DNA from: Chloroflexota bacterium | GTDB taxonomy: Bacteria; Chloroflexota; Dormibacteria; Dormibacterales; Dormibacteraceae | NCBI GenBank assembly: GCA_005881825.1 | Contig: VBEO01000058.1 | Span: 1 to 64,000, forward strand | Reading direction: 5' to 3' | Length of the DNA stretch: 64,000 nt | Shown here: positions 24,748-32,849 of the stretch, piece after piece | Layout: each line of letters begins with the position of its first letter | Numbering within the stretch: the first letter of the stretch is position 1 | Notes under the pieces: generated by a model | Database searches by the model: none | The model's input: the letters and a program-made list of their open reading frames with translations, nothing else | Told to the model about the DNA's origin: nothing | Translations under genes and position numbers: made by a program

Positions 24748-25743
24748 ATGCCGACCGGACGTGAGCGCGTGGAGACCGCACTCAGGCTGGAGGTCGCCGA
24801 CCACCCGCCGGTCTCGGCCTGGGGCCACGACTACGACCAGGAGTGGGCGATCGACTCGCTGGTGGCGGCGACCGTCGCCAAGACTCGACGCTTCGATTTC
24901 GACTTCGTCAAGCTGCAGATTCGCGCCACCTGCTTCGCCGAGGCCTTTGGAGCTCGGTGGCGCTACTCAGGGTCCGCCGATGCGGAGCCCGTCCTGGAGT
25001 CTGCGCCGGGTGCGCCCGGCGCCTTCAACCCCTCTCCGCTGCGCGACCAGGTCGAGGTGCTGCGCCGGGTGGTGGGCGAGCTGGGAAGCGATGTGCCCGT
25101 GCTCCAGACCGTGTTCTCGCCGGGGATGGTGGCCTGGTTTCTGGCCGAGCGGGACCTGGAGCGGCTGGCGCAGCTCCTGCGCCCCGAGGATCTGGCCCGC
25201 ATCGCAGACGCCCTGGCCTGGTTCATCTCGGAGTCGTTGGAGGCAGGGGCGGCGGGCATCTTCTACGCCATCAATCCGCTGGCGGGCAAGCAGGTGATCG
25301 CGAGCGCCGAATACGACCGGCTGTACCTGCCCAGCGATAGGCAGGCGCTGGTCGCGGCCGAGCGCGGCTGGTTCAACATGCTGCACCTCTGCGGGCCGCA
25401 CGTCGACCCTGAGCTGATCGCGAAGCTGCCCATGCACTGCGTCAACTGGTCGACTCATGACGCGGGCAACCCCGGTTTGGCCGAGGTCCGAGACCGCTAC
25501 CGGGTGGCGGTGGCGGGCGGCCTGCACCGGCAGGCGGCGATTGACCTCACCCCTGACCAAGTCGCCGCCGAGGCCGCCCAGGCGCTGACCGATACGGGCG
25601 CCCGCGGGCACCTGCTGACGCCTGGCTGCTCGACCTCTCCCTGGCACCGTGCCAAACCGGCCGCCCTGGAGGCGCTCGTCAGATCCGCGCGCTCTCCGGC
25701 ACCGGGTTATGGGCGCGTGTCCAGCGAAACACGTCGCTCGTAG
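24748..25743 (+). CDS. Uroporphyrinogen decarboxylase-family (URO-D) protein
   Basis: The 331-residue product starts MPTGRERVETALRLEVADHPPVSAWGHDY, with the usual URO-D family opening. It shows a TIM-barrel pattern with MLHLCGPHVDPELIAKLP and VAVAGGLHRQAAIDL and ends GARGHLLTPGCSTSP. The His and Cys residues resemble zinc-binding members (methyltransferase-like URO-D proteins such as MtbA/CmuA) as much as true HemE. The classic HemE N-terminal RP(V/A)WxMRQAGR is not present. A corrinoid or thiol methyltransferase role is therefore possible. The 3' end overlaps the convergent SDR by 65 bp. Confidence 0.75.
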   Translation: MPTGRERVETALRLEVADHPPVSAWGHDYDQEWAIDSLVAATVAKTRRFDFDFVKLQIRATCFAEAFGARWRYSGSADAEPVLESAPGAPGAFNPSPLRDQVEVLRRVVGELGSDVPVLQTVFSPGMVAWFLAERDLERLAQLLRPEDLARIADALAWFISESLEAGAAGIFYAINPLAGKQVIASAEYDRLYLPSDRQALVAAERGWFNMLHLCGPHVDPELIAKLPMHCVNWSTHDAGNPGLAEVRDRYRVAVAGGLHRQAAIDLTPDQVAAEAAQALTDTGARGHLLTPGCSTSPWHRAKPAALEALVRSARSPAPGYGRVSSETRRS

Positions 25744-26506
25744 CCAGCTGGCCACCGGTCACGTACAGGACGTTGCCGGATACCCAACCGGCCTCGTCTG
25801 AGCAGAGGTAGACCGCGGCCGCGGCCACGTCGTCGGGCTGGCCCACGCGGCCCAGAGGGTAGAAGGAGGCCCGGTCCTGCCGCATCTCCTCGGTCGCCAG
25901 CCAGGGGGCGGTGAGCGCGGTCTCGACCACCCCCGGAGCGATCGCGTTGACGCGCACACGGTCGGGGCCAACCTCATAGCCGAGCACCTTCGTGAGATTC
26001 ACTAGCGCGGCCTTGGCCGAGCCGTACAGCGCCTCGGTGGGCGCCGGAAAGACGGCGTCGATGGAGACGATGTTGAGGATCGCGCCGCCGGTGCCCTGGG
26101 CGCCCATCTGCTTGGCGGCCGCGATGGCGGCGAAGAGCGGCGAACGCACATTCAGCGCGTACATGGCGTCGAAGGCCTCTGGCGAGGTTTCGGCCAGGGG
26201 ACCGAAGTCTCCGGGGACGTCGACGCCCCCGCCGGCGTTGTTGACCAGCACGTGCAGCGCGCCCATGGCCTCGACGCCCTGGCCGACCATGGCGTCCGCC
26301 GCCAGCACATCGCCCAGGTTGGTGGGCAGGACGTACGCCTGCCGTCCGAGGGCCCGGATCTCCTCCGCCACCTCCTCCAGCTGGTCGCGGCTGCGGGCGG
26401 CCAGCGCCACGTCGGCGCCCTGGCGCGCGAACGCGAGCGCGATGGCGCGGCCGATGCCACGGCCGGCGCCGGTGACGAGTGCCTTCTTGCCTTCGTAGGA
26501 GAACAT
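25679..26506 (-). CDS. Short-chain dehydrogenase/reductase
   Basis: A complete SDR of 275 residues: KKALVTGAGRGIGRAIALAF, LHVLVNNAGGGVDV, LNIVSIDAVF (catalytic Ser), LYGSAKAALVNLTK (Tyr/Lys) and VRVNAIAPGVVETAL. The C-terminus is about 20 residues longer than usual (SDVFRWTRAHNPVPESARI) and this extension overlaps the convergent URO-D gene. ATG 26506 directly precedes the first strand. The product likely oxidises a secondary alcohol or reduces a ketone with NAD(P). It is divergent from the FAD oxidoreductase at 26527. Confidence 0.85.
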   Translation of the reverse strand: MFSYEGKKALVTGAGRGIGRAIALAFARQGADVALAARSRDQLEEVAEEIRALGRQAYVLPTNLGDVLAADAMVGQGVEAMGALHVLVNNAGGGVDVPGDFGPLAETSPEAFDAMYALNVRSPLFAAIAAAKQMGAQGTGGAILNIVSIDAVFPAPTEALYGSAKAALVNLTKVLGYEVGPDRVRVNAIAPGVVETALTAPWLATEEMRQDRASFYPLGRVGQPDDVAAAAVYLCSDEAGWVSGNVLYVTGGQLATSDVFRWTRAHNPVPESARI

Positions 26507-26526
26507 CGTCGAGATGCTAGCCTCCG

Positions 26527-27633
26527 GTGGTGGAGCGGGTGGGGACACTCGTCGTCGGCGGCGGCATCGTGGGTGCCGCGGTCGCCTACTACCTGACTCA
26601 GGAAGGCGAGATCGACATCCTGCTGGTAGAGCAGAACGAGCTCGCCAGCGGTTCCACCGGCGGCTCCTTCGGCGGCGTCCGCCAACAGTTCAGCACCCCG
26701 CACGAGATCGAGTTCTCGCGCCGCGGGCTCGAGTTCTGGAAGACCGCGGGCGCCGTGTTCGACACCGCAGTGCCCTTCTTCCAGACCGGATACCTGCTGG
26801 TCACCGGGCAGCCCGAGATCATGGCCAAGCTGCACGAGGCGGCCCAGCTGCAGGCGTCGATGGGTCTGACCGACGTACACATCCTGGACCCGGAGCAGCT
26901 GGACCAGGCGGCGCCCTGGATGAACCCCGAGGGGTTGCTCGGCGGCTGCTGGACCCCCGGCGACGGCCGGGTGACGCCGCCGGACGGCGTGCGCGCGCTG
27001 ATCAACGCGGCTAAAGCCCGAGGCGCCCAGGTACGCGAGCACTGGCCGGTGCGCGAGATCGCCCCTCGCGACGGCCAATGGTTGGTGAGCGGCCCGCAGG
27101 AGGTCGAGGCCCAGCGGGTGGTGGTCTGCGCCGGCTACTGGAGCTCACAGCTGATGCGGCCCTTCGGGCTCGACCTCACGATCCGGCCCTACCAGTTGCT
27201 GGGCGCCATCAGCGAGCCCGCGCTGCCGGGCCAGACGGTGCCGCTGACCATCGACCTCGACACCGGCTTCTGCGTGGAGCGCGAGGGCCAGTCGCTGGTG
27301 CTGGCGATCCTCTACGAGGAGAACCCGCCCGGCTGGAGCCACGAGCGGATGCTTGAGGAGTTCGCCGAGCTGGCCCGGCGCCGGGCACCGCAGCTGAGTG
27401 AGCTCAAGGTCGTCCGCTACACCACGGGCAACGTCGACCTGGGCGGCGACGGGCAGCCTTACGTCGGCGAGGTCGAACCAGGGCTGTGGATGGCGGCCGG
27501 TTTCGGCGGCCACGGGACCATGCACGGACCGGTCGTCGGCAAGCTGCTGGCCCAGCTCATGGCCGGGAGGCCCGACCCCACGCTGGACATCTCCGATCTC
27601 AACCCCCGGCGCGCCCCGGGCGCTGCCGGCTGA
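26527..27633 (+). CDS. DAO-family FAD oxidoreductase (sarcosine oxidase beta-like)
   Basis: The 368-residue protein opens TLVVGGGIVGAAVAYYLTQEG, has the SoxB/DAO segment SGSTGGSFGGVRQQFSTPHE, a central GCWTPGDGRVTPPDG, and ends with GLWMAAGFGGHGTMHGPVVGKLLAQLM. This places it with sarcosine oxidase beta, glycine oxidase and D-amino acid oxidase-like proteins. Start may be GTG 26527 or GTG 26530. The last residues after LNPRR (APGAAG) look unlike the family end, and the next gene appears N-terminally short. A small deletion across this boundary is therefore suspected. Confidence 0.85.
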   Translation: MVERVGTLVVGGGIVGAAVAYYLTQEGEIDILLVEQNELASGSTGGSFGGVRQQFSTPHEIEFSRRGLEFWKTAGAVFDTAVPFFQTGYLLVTGQPEIMAKLHEAAQLQASMGLTDVHILDPEQLDQAAPWMNPEGLLGGCWTPGDGRVTPPDGVRALINAAKARGAQVREHWPVREIAPRDGQWLVSGPQEVEAQRVVVCAGYWSSQLMRPFGLDLTIRPYQLLGAISEPALPGQTVPLTIDLDTGFCVEREGQSLVLAILYEENPPGWSHERMLEEFAELARRRAPQLSELKVVRYTTGNVDLGGDGQPYVGEVEPGLWMAAGFGGHGTMHGPVVGKLLAQLMAGRPDPTLDISDLNPRRAPGAAG

Positions 27634-28652
27634 TCACAAACATCTGCAACGTGGTCGTGCGCCTGCAGACTGACGAGGGCGTCGAGGGCGTCGCCGGCAG
27701 CACCACCTATTTAGGCGCGCAGTCCGTGGCCTCCGCTGTGGCCGAGCTGCGGCCGCTGCTGGTGGGCGAGGACCCGCTGTATCGAGAGCGGATCTGGCAG
27801 CGGCTGATGGAGGTCAGCATCATCGTCTTCCCGCCCCACGCCATCGCCGCCGTCGACTGCGCGCTCTGGGACCTGGCCGGCAAAGCCGCGGGGCTGCCTC
27901 TCTACAAGCTGCTGGGGGCGCAGCGCGACTCCGTCCTCGCCTACGCCAGCACCGGCACCTACGCCAGCCTGGAGGCCTGGCGCCGGGAAGTCGACGCCAT
28001 GCTGGAGCACGGCTTCAGGGCCATCAAGCTCCACTGCTGGGGCGACCCGGATCGCGACATCGAGCTCTTCCAGGCCGTACGCGATCAGGTCGGCCCGAAA
28101 TACCCGCTGATGGTGGACGCGGTGGGCTCCTACAACCTGAGCGACGCGGTGCGGGTGGGACGGGCCCTGGAGCGGCTCGACTACGAGTGGTTCGAGATGC
28201 CGCTGCGCGACCAGCACGTCCAGGCCTACCGGACCCTGGCGGCGGCGCTGGACATCCCGGTGACCTCGGGCGAGGTCCACACCTACGGCTTCCAGGAGGC
28301 CGCCAACTACGTGGGCCAGGGCGCCTGGGATATCGTGCGCATCGACGCCGGCATCTCGGGCGGCATCACCTCGGTCAGGAAGGCCGCCGCGCTCGCCGAA
28401 GCCTTCGGGCTGCGCTGCGAGATCCACAGCCACGGATACACCCTCGCGCAGGCCGCCAACCTGCAGGTGATGGGCTCGATCTCCAACTGCCGCTACTTCG
28501 AGTACCCGATGCCGATCGGCGCCTTCGACGCCGGCATGCGCGACGTCATCGCCTTGCAGCCGGACGGCACCGTCTGCGTCCCCGCCAAGCCTGGATTAGG
28601 TGTGGAGGTCGACTGGGAGCGCATGGACGCGCTCACCGTCGCCCGCTTCTAG
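27630..28652 (+). CDS. Enolase-superfamily (mandelate racemase/muconate lactonising) protein, N-terminus short
   Basis: The protein shows the enolase-superfamily barrel. The capping domain includes AIAAVDCALWDLAGKAAGLPLYKLLG, followed by the catalytic Lys region FRAIKLHCWG, metal ligands PLMVDAVGSYN and YEWFEMPL, and GEVHTYGF. Near the end are DAGISGGITSVRKAAALAEAFG and a His-containing EIHSHGYTLAQAANLQ. Members dehydrate sugar acids or racemise acids. From CTG 27630 (CTGA overlap with the previous stop) the length is 340, about 25-30 residues below normal, and the first capping strand and specificity loop are missing. No close canonical start exists upstream. Either a rare start or a deletion at the junction is possible. 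Confidence 0.75.
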   Translation: MITNICNVVVRLQTDEGVEGVAGSTTYLGAQSVASAVAELRPLLVGEDPLYRERIWQRLMEVSIIVFPPHAIAAVDCALWDLAGKAAGLPLYKLLGAQRDSVLAYASTGTYASLEAWRREVDAMLEHGFRAIKLHCWGDPDRDIELFQAVRDQVGPKYPLMVDAVGSYNLSDAVRVGRALERLDYEWFEMPLRDQHVQAYRTLAAALDIPVTSGEVHTYGFQEAANYVGQGAWDIVRIDAGISGGITSVRKAAALAEAFGLRCEIHSHGYTLAQAANLQVMGSISNCRYFEYPMPIGAFDAGMRDVIALQPDGTVCVPAKPGLGVEVDWERMDALTVARF

Positions 28653-28653
28653 C

Positions 28654-29508
28654 GTGCTTCCGGTGCTCGTCACCGGTGCGACGGGCCGGGTCGGGCGTCT
28701 CGTGGTCGACGAACTCATAGCTGCGGGCGTGCCGGTTCGGGCACTCACGCGCCGGTCCGATGGCGCAGCGAGGCTGCCGCCGAAGGTCGACGTCGTCGTC
28801 GGCGATCTCACCGTGCCGGAATCGCTTGACGCCGCGCTGCGAGGCGTCGGTGCCGTCTTCCTGGTCTGGACCGCACCGCCGGCCACCGCTCCGGCCGTTG
28901 TCGAGCGGCTCGCCACCTACGCGCGACGGGTCGTCTTTCTCTCAGCACCGCACCAGACTCCGCACCCTTTCTTCCAACAACCGAATCCCATGGCGGAGCT
29001 GTACGCGGGCATTGAGCGGCTCATGGCGGCCGCCGGGCTCGCGTCGACCGTCGTCCGGCCGGGGGTGTTCGCATCCAACGCGTTGTTCTGGTGGGCGCCC
29101 GCGATTCGGGGCGACAGTCCCGTGAGGTGGCCGTACGGCGCAGCGGAGACGGCACCCGTCGACGAGCGCGACGTGGCAGCGGTCGCGGCACGGACGCTTT
29201 ACCAGGAGGGTTTTGCGGGAGGCGACTTTGTGCTGACCGGGCCCGAGTCATTAAGCCAGGCAGAGCAGGTGAGCATCATCGGCGACGTCTTGGGGCGCCG
29301 CGTCAAATTTGAGGAGCTGTCGCCGGACCAGTTTCGTAGCGAGGCGGAGGGCTGGCCCCGCCCGGCCGTGGACATGCTGCTCGCCGCGTGGGCCGCGACC
29401 ATGGGCGTGCCGGCGTTCCTCACCTCCACCGTATTCGACATCCTCGGAGCGCAGCCGCGATCGTTTCGCCAATGGGTTGCGGATCACGCCACCGCCTTTG
29501 AGGCCTAG
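28654..29508 (+). CDS. NmrA-like/SDR-type NAD(P)-binding protein
   Basis: The 284-residue product opens VLVTGATGRVGRLVVDELIAAG, the atypical-SDR GxxGxxG motif of NmrA/azoreductase-like proteins. It continues with VRALTRRSDGAARLP, VVVGDLTVPESLDAALRGVGAVFLV and VVRPGVFASNALFW. The active-site Tyr-x3-Lys of classical SDRs is absent. Likely roles are NAD(P)H sensing or quinone/nitro reduction. GTG 28654 is 1 bp after the previous stop. Some codons (AAATTT, ATTAAG) are AT-richer than in the neighbours, a weak hint of separate origin. Confidence 0.75.
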   Translation: MLPVLVTGATGRVGRLVVDELIAAGVPVRALTRRSDGAARLPPKVDVVVGDLTVPESLDAALRGVGAVFLVWTAPPATAPAVVERLATYARRVVFLSAPHQTPHPFFQQPNPMAELYAGIERLMAAAGLASTVVRPGVFASNALFWWAPAIRGDSPVRWPYGAAETAPVDERDVAAVAARTLYQEGFAGGDFVLTGPESLSQAEQVSIIGDVLGRRVKFEELSPDQFRSEAEGWPRPAVDMLLAAWAATMGVPAFLTSTVFDILGAQPRSFRQWVADHATAFEA

Positions 29509-30140
29509 CCGATCCTCAGGGCCCCGTCCAGGATGACCTCGCGCACGCCGTCGGCATCCGCCTCCACCACCTCGTAGAGGTCAGACTCACCCAGCAGCAA
29601 GCGGAGCTTGGCCAGTGCCCCCTCGGGATCGCGGGCGCCCACCACCACCTTGCTCAGCGAGTGCTCGGCGCCCTGCTCGCCGGGATGCGCGCCGGCCGGG
29701 ATGTCCCACTCGATCACGAAGGGGATCACCGTGGCGTCGAGACTCGGATCCAGGTCCTGGGTGCGCCAGCGCAGCTCGGTGCCGTCAGGACGGGGCCGGG
29801 AGCCGGACCAGGCCGGCGGCAGCTCCCAGCCCGCGGTTCGCAGGCGCTCCTGCAGCGCTCCCAGGTCGTCGGTGCGCAGCGCCCAATCGACGAAGGCGCG
29901 ACCCTCGGCGAGGGCCCACTGCACGCGCCGGCCGAGGCGGGACGTGGCGGCCTCGGCCGGGTCCGCGATCGCGATCAGCTCCAGGTACTGGCGGCCCAGG
30001 GGCAGGATCCGGTTGGCCGTCCCCAGGCCAGGGTGCCGGCCGCCGCCCACCACCCTCAGGCCATGCTCCCGCTCCAGCCGCGCGGCGCCCTGGTCCAGGT
30101 CGGCGACGGCCATCAGCACGTGGTCTAGCTCCACGCCCAC
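29505..30140 (-). CDS. Glyoxalase-like (VOC) domain protein
   Basis: The 211-residue protein begins with VELDHVLMAVADLDQGAARLE, then LGTANRILPLGRQYLELIAIADP and later VIPFVIEWDIPAGAHPGEQG. This order fits the Glyoxalase_3 type (PF13468), a VOC variant with one longer module. The metal-binding His of DHVLMAV is present, as is Glu in YLELIA. The catalytic activity of this family is mostly uncharacterised. It converges on the NmrA-like gene with a 4-bp overlap and is divergent from the 3-hydroxyacyl-CoA dehydrogenase at 30161. Confidence 0.75.
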   Translation of the reverse strand: MGVELDHVLMAVADLDQGAARLEREHGLRVVGGGRHPGLGTANRILPLGRQYLELIAIADPAEAATSRLGRRVQWALAEGRAFVDWALRTDDLGALQERLRTAGWELPPAWSGSRPRPDGTELRWRTQDLDPSLDATVIPFVIEWDIPAGAHPGEQGAEHSLSKVVVGARDPEGALAKLRLLLGESDLYEVVEADADGVREVILDGALRIG

Positions 30141-30160
30141 GCCTACGATGATCGCGCGAA

Positions 30161-31018
30161 ATGGTGGCGGTGGTCGGCAACGGGATCATGGGCCACGGCA
30201 TCGCCCAGGTTTTCGCCACCGCCGGCGAAGAGGTGGTGCTGATCGGCCGCAGCCGGCCGAGCCTCGACGCCGCCCTGGAGCGCATCCGCGAGAGCCTGGA
30301 TCTCTTCGAGCGGCACGGGCTGCTGGATCAGTCCGAGGTCGAAGCCGCCCTCGGGCGGGTGCGCCTCTCGACCCGCCTGCAAGGCGCGGCGGGCGCCGAG
30401 CTGGTGGTCGAAGCGGTCCCGGAGGACACCGAGCTCAAGCTGGCGATCTTCGAGCGGCTGGACTCCATCTGCCCGCCCCCCACCGTGCTCGCGTCGTCCA
30501 GTGGACGTCCGGCCTCCAGCCTCGTCGACCGCGTTCACCACCGCGAGCGGGTGATCGCCGCCCACTTCTGGAATCCCGCCCAGCTGCTGCCGCTGGTCGA
30601 GGTCTGCGCTGGGCCGGAAACAGATCCCAAGGTGGTCGACTGGACATGCGAGCGCCTGCGCGCCGCCGGCAAGGCGCCGATCGTGGTGGAGAAGGAGATC
30701 GACGGCTTCATCGGCAACCGCCTGCAGTTCGCGCTCCTGCGCGAGGCCGTGGCGCTCTGGGCGGAAGGCGTGGCCACGCCGGACGCCATCGACACCGCCG
30801 TCAAGGCCAGCTTCGGACGCCGGCTGGCCATCACGGGTCCGTTGGAGTCAGCCGAGCTGGGTGGCCTGAAGACCATGTATGAGTTCTCGCGCTTTCTTTT
30901 CCCGAGCCTGAACACCGCTGCCGAGCCGCCGGCTTTCGACTGGCCGCCGCGGGCAGGCGAAGATCTCCGAGCGGCACGCTATGAGGAGCTCTTCCGCCAC
31001 CTCGGCCGCCGGCCGTGA
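30161..31018 (+). CDS. 3-hydroxyacyl-CoA dehydrogenase family protein
   Basis: This 285-residue protein has the NAD-binding VAVVGNGIMGHGIAQVFATAG, VVEAVPEDTELKLAIF, the HFWNPAQLLPLVEVCAG segment (the family HFFNP motif with the catalytic His, here HFWNP) and EIDGFIGNRLQFALLREA. The layout matches single-function 3-hydroxyacyl-CoA or 3-hydroxybutyryl-CoA dehydrogenases. The Ser of ASSSGRP corresponds to the conserved TSS. The family Lys/Asn contacts for CoA are partly changed, so hydroxyacid dehydrogenases such as L-carnitine dehydrogenase (same fold, HFWNP) are a good alternative. The stop overlaps the hydratase start as GTGA. Confidence 0.8.
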   Translation: MVAVVGNGIMGHGIAQVFATAGEEVVLIGRSRPSLDAALERIRESLDLFERHGLLDQSEVEAALGRVRLSTRLQGAAGAELVVEAVPEDTELKLAIFERLDSICPPPTVLASSSGRPASSLVDRVHHRERVIAAHFWNPAQLLPLVEVCAGPETDPKVVDWTCERLRAAGKAPIVVEKEIDGFIGNRLQFALLREAVALWAEGVATPDAIDTAVKASFGRRLAITGPLESAELGGLKTMYEFSRFLFPSLNTAAEPPAFDWPPRAGEDLRAARYEELFRHLGRRP

Positions 31019-31827
31019 GCGAGGTGGTCCTCTACACGCGGCGCGGCCCGGCCGCCTGGATCACGCTCAATCGGCCCGACAAGCTCAACGCGCTGAACGA
31101 GGCCCTGGTCCGCGGCGTGCGCGAGGCGGTGGCGCGCGCCGCCGACGACGACGAGGTCAGGGTGGTGGTGCTGACCGGCGCCGGGCGCGCCTTCAGCGCG
31201 GGCTTCGACATCGCCGAGGAGGTCGAGCAGAAGCTCGAGTCGGCCCAGGACTGGCACCGCGTGCTGTCCACCGACGTAGCCATGACCATGGAGGTCTGGT
31301 CGCTGCCCAAGCCCGTGATCGCCGCCGTGCGCGGCTGGTGCCTGGCCGGCGGCTGCGAGCTGGCGATGGCCTGCGACCTCATCGTCTGCACCCAGGACGC
31401 GTGCTTTGGCGAGCCCGAGATCCGGTACGGGTCGGGGCCGGTGACGCTGCTGATGCCCTTCGTCCTTGGCCAGAAGAGGACCAACGAGCTGCTCTTCACC
31501 GGCGACACGCTGGGCGCCGAAGAGGCGCTGCAGGCGGGCCTGGTCAATCGCGTCGTGCCCGACGACCGCCTGGAGGCCGAAGTGGACACATTGGTGGGCA
31601 AGATCGCCCCCACTCCGCTGCCGGTGCTCCGCTTCACCAAACTGGCGCTGCAGGCCGCCTATGAGGCCATGGGCATGCGCCAGGCGGTGGCCGCCAACGT
31701 CGGCCTGTCGGCGCTGCTCAACTCGGCCGATACGCCCGAGCAGCGCGAGTTCGACCGCATCGCGGCCGAGAAAGGGCTGCGGGCCGCGCTGGACTGGCGC
31801 GACGCGCGGTACGGCGAGATCTCGTAG
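31015..31827 (+). CDS. Enoyl-CoA hydratase/isomerase family protein
   Basis: A crotonase-fold protein of 270 residues: AWITLNRPDKLNALNEALVR, the oxyanion-hole segment GAGRAFSAGFDIAEE, and GWCLAGGCELAMACDLIVC with the second oxyanion glycine. FGEPEIRYGSGPVTLLMPF and TGDTLGAEEALQAGLVNRVV follow. The pattern fits enoyl-CoA hydratases and related CoA lyases. The catalytic Glu position in PEIRYG is retained, but the second Glu of true hydratases is not clear. Coupled with the preceding dehydrogenase, it probably acts in a short CoA-thioester degradation step. Confidence 0.85.
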   Translation: MSEVVLYTRRGPAAWITLNRPDKLNALNEALVRGVREAVARAADDDEVRVVVLTGAGRAFSAGFDIAEEVEQKLESAQDWHRVLSTDVAMTMEVWSLPKPVIAAVRGWCLAGGCELAMACDLIVCTQDACFGEPEIRYGSGPVTLLMPFVLGQKRTNELLFTGDTLGAEEALQAGLVNRVVPDDRLEAEVDTLVGKIAPTPLPVLRFTKLALQAAYEAMGMRQAVAANVGLSALLNSADTPEQREFDRIAAEKGLRAALDWRDARYGEIS

Positions 31828-31868
31828 GGGCGGGACTCGTCCCGCCCAGGGAGGGGCAAGCCCCTCCC
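31828..31868. terminator. Tandem palindromes between convergent genes
   Basis: Two 9-bp stems lie back to back: GGGCGGGAC/GTCCCGCCC (31828-31847) and GGGAGGGGC/GCCCCTCCC (31849-31868). With flanking bases the whole reads CGTAGGGG...CCCCTACG, so the TAG stop codons of both convergent genes are part of the symmetric element. It fills the entire gap and resembles the element at 12561-12582. Two-way termination is the likely effect. Confidence 0.65.
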
Positions 31869-32831
31869 CTACGTGACGCCGGCCGCCTTCAGCACCTTCC
31901 CGAACTCGCGCACGCTCTCGGCGGTGCCGGGGCTGAAAGCGCAGTGCACCTGGGTGACGCCTGCGGCGGCAAAGCCGCGGAGCGCTTCAGCCATCTCCTC
32001 GGTCGAGCCCCGCAGCGGACGCTCGTGCTGGGGCGGTGTGTAGAGCGAGCCCGGCATCAGCACCCGCAGGCCGACCGTGTGCTCGAGGGTGTCCGACTCC
32101 CGGCCGTGCTTGCGGCAGGCCTCGTCGACGACATCGCGCTCCGCCGGATAAGCCTCCGGCCAGCTGACGCCGTAGGCCAGCCAGCCGTTCCAGACGTCGG
32201 CGTACTGGGCGACCAGCCGCTGCATGCGCGGCCCGGGCCGCAGGGTTCCGATCAGGATCGGCGAGCCGTGGGGACGCGGACCTCGCGGCAGCAGCTCCAC
32301 CTCACGGATCGTGTAGTACTCGCCCTGGTGGTCGATCCGGCCCTCCCGGAGCAGGGTCCGGATGATCTTCAGCGCTTCCTCGAAGCGGCTGACGCGGTTC
32401 TCGACCGGGAACCCAAAGGCCTCGTGCTCGCCCTCGGAGTCTCCGGCGCCCACGCCCAGCGTGAAGCGGCCGTCGCTGATCTCGTCGATGGCGTCGGCGA
32501 TCTTGACCAGCAGCGCCGGGTTGCGATAACCGGTGCAGGCGACCAGGGTGCCGAGCCCCATCCCGGGCATAGCCGCGGCCAGGGCTGAGAGCACCGAGAA
32601 CACCTCCATGTAGCCCTCGGGCAGGACCTCTGCCCCCGGCGGCACCTCGCCGCCGGCCCGGCGCCGGAGCTCGGCGTTGGTGCTCTCCAGGAGCATGTGG
32701 TCGGTCGCCCAAAGCGAGTCGAAGCCCGCCTGCTCGGCGGTCTTGGCGAGGTCGAGCAGGTCCCGCCAGCGCAGCTGGTCGGGAGGTGAGCACCAGGTGG
32801 GCAGGATGAAGCCGGCCTTCAATCTGCCCAC
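31869..32831 (-). CDS. LLM-class F420/FMN-dependent oxidoreductase
   Basis: The 320-residue luciferase-like protein contains AGFDSLWATDHMLLES, the Arg/Asn-flanked strand LVACTGYRNPALLVKIADAIDEISDGR and FTLGVGAGDSEGEHEAFGFP, followed by FEEALKIIRTLLREG. These are the usual LLM motifs for binding the (deaza)flavin. It differs from the LLM at 20376 in most variable loops, so the two are not recent duplicates. GTG 32831 is the start. It follows the LivJ-type gene on the same strand (18 bp gap), although its role in transport-linked metabolism is unproven. Confidence 0.8.
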   Translation of the reverse strand: MGRLKAGFILPTWCSPPDQLRWRDLLDLAKTAEQAGFDSLWATDHMLLESTNAELRRRAGGEVPPGAEVLPEGYMEVFSVLSALAAAMPGMGLGTLVACTGYRNPALLVKIADAIDEISDGRFTLGVGAGDSEGEHEAFGFPVENRVSRFEEALKIIRTLLREGRIDHQGEYYTIREVELLPRGPRPHGSPILIGTLRPGPRMQRLVAQYADVWNGWLAYGVSWPEAYPAERDVVDEACRKHGRESDTLEHTVGLRVLMPGSLYTPPQHERPLRGSTEEMAEALRGFAAAGVTQVHCAFSPGTAESVREFGKVLKAAGVT

Positions 32832-32849
32832 CTTTCGGCGCCTAACGCT

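Noticed and set aside
22260-24749. Single 829-codon frame covering BBE oxidase and MFS regions
   Set aside because: The first half is an out-of-frame reading of the MFS gene. The BBE protein has its own GTGA-coupled start at 23567.
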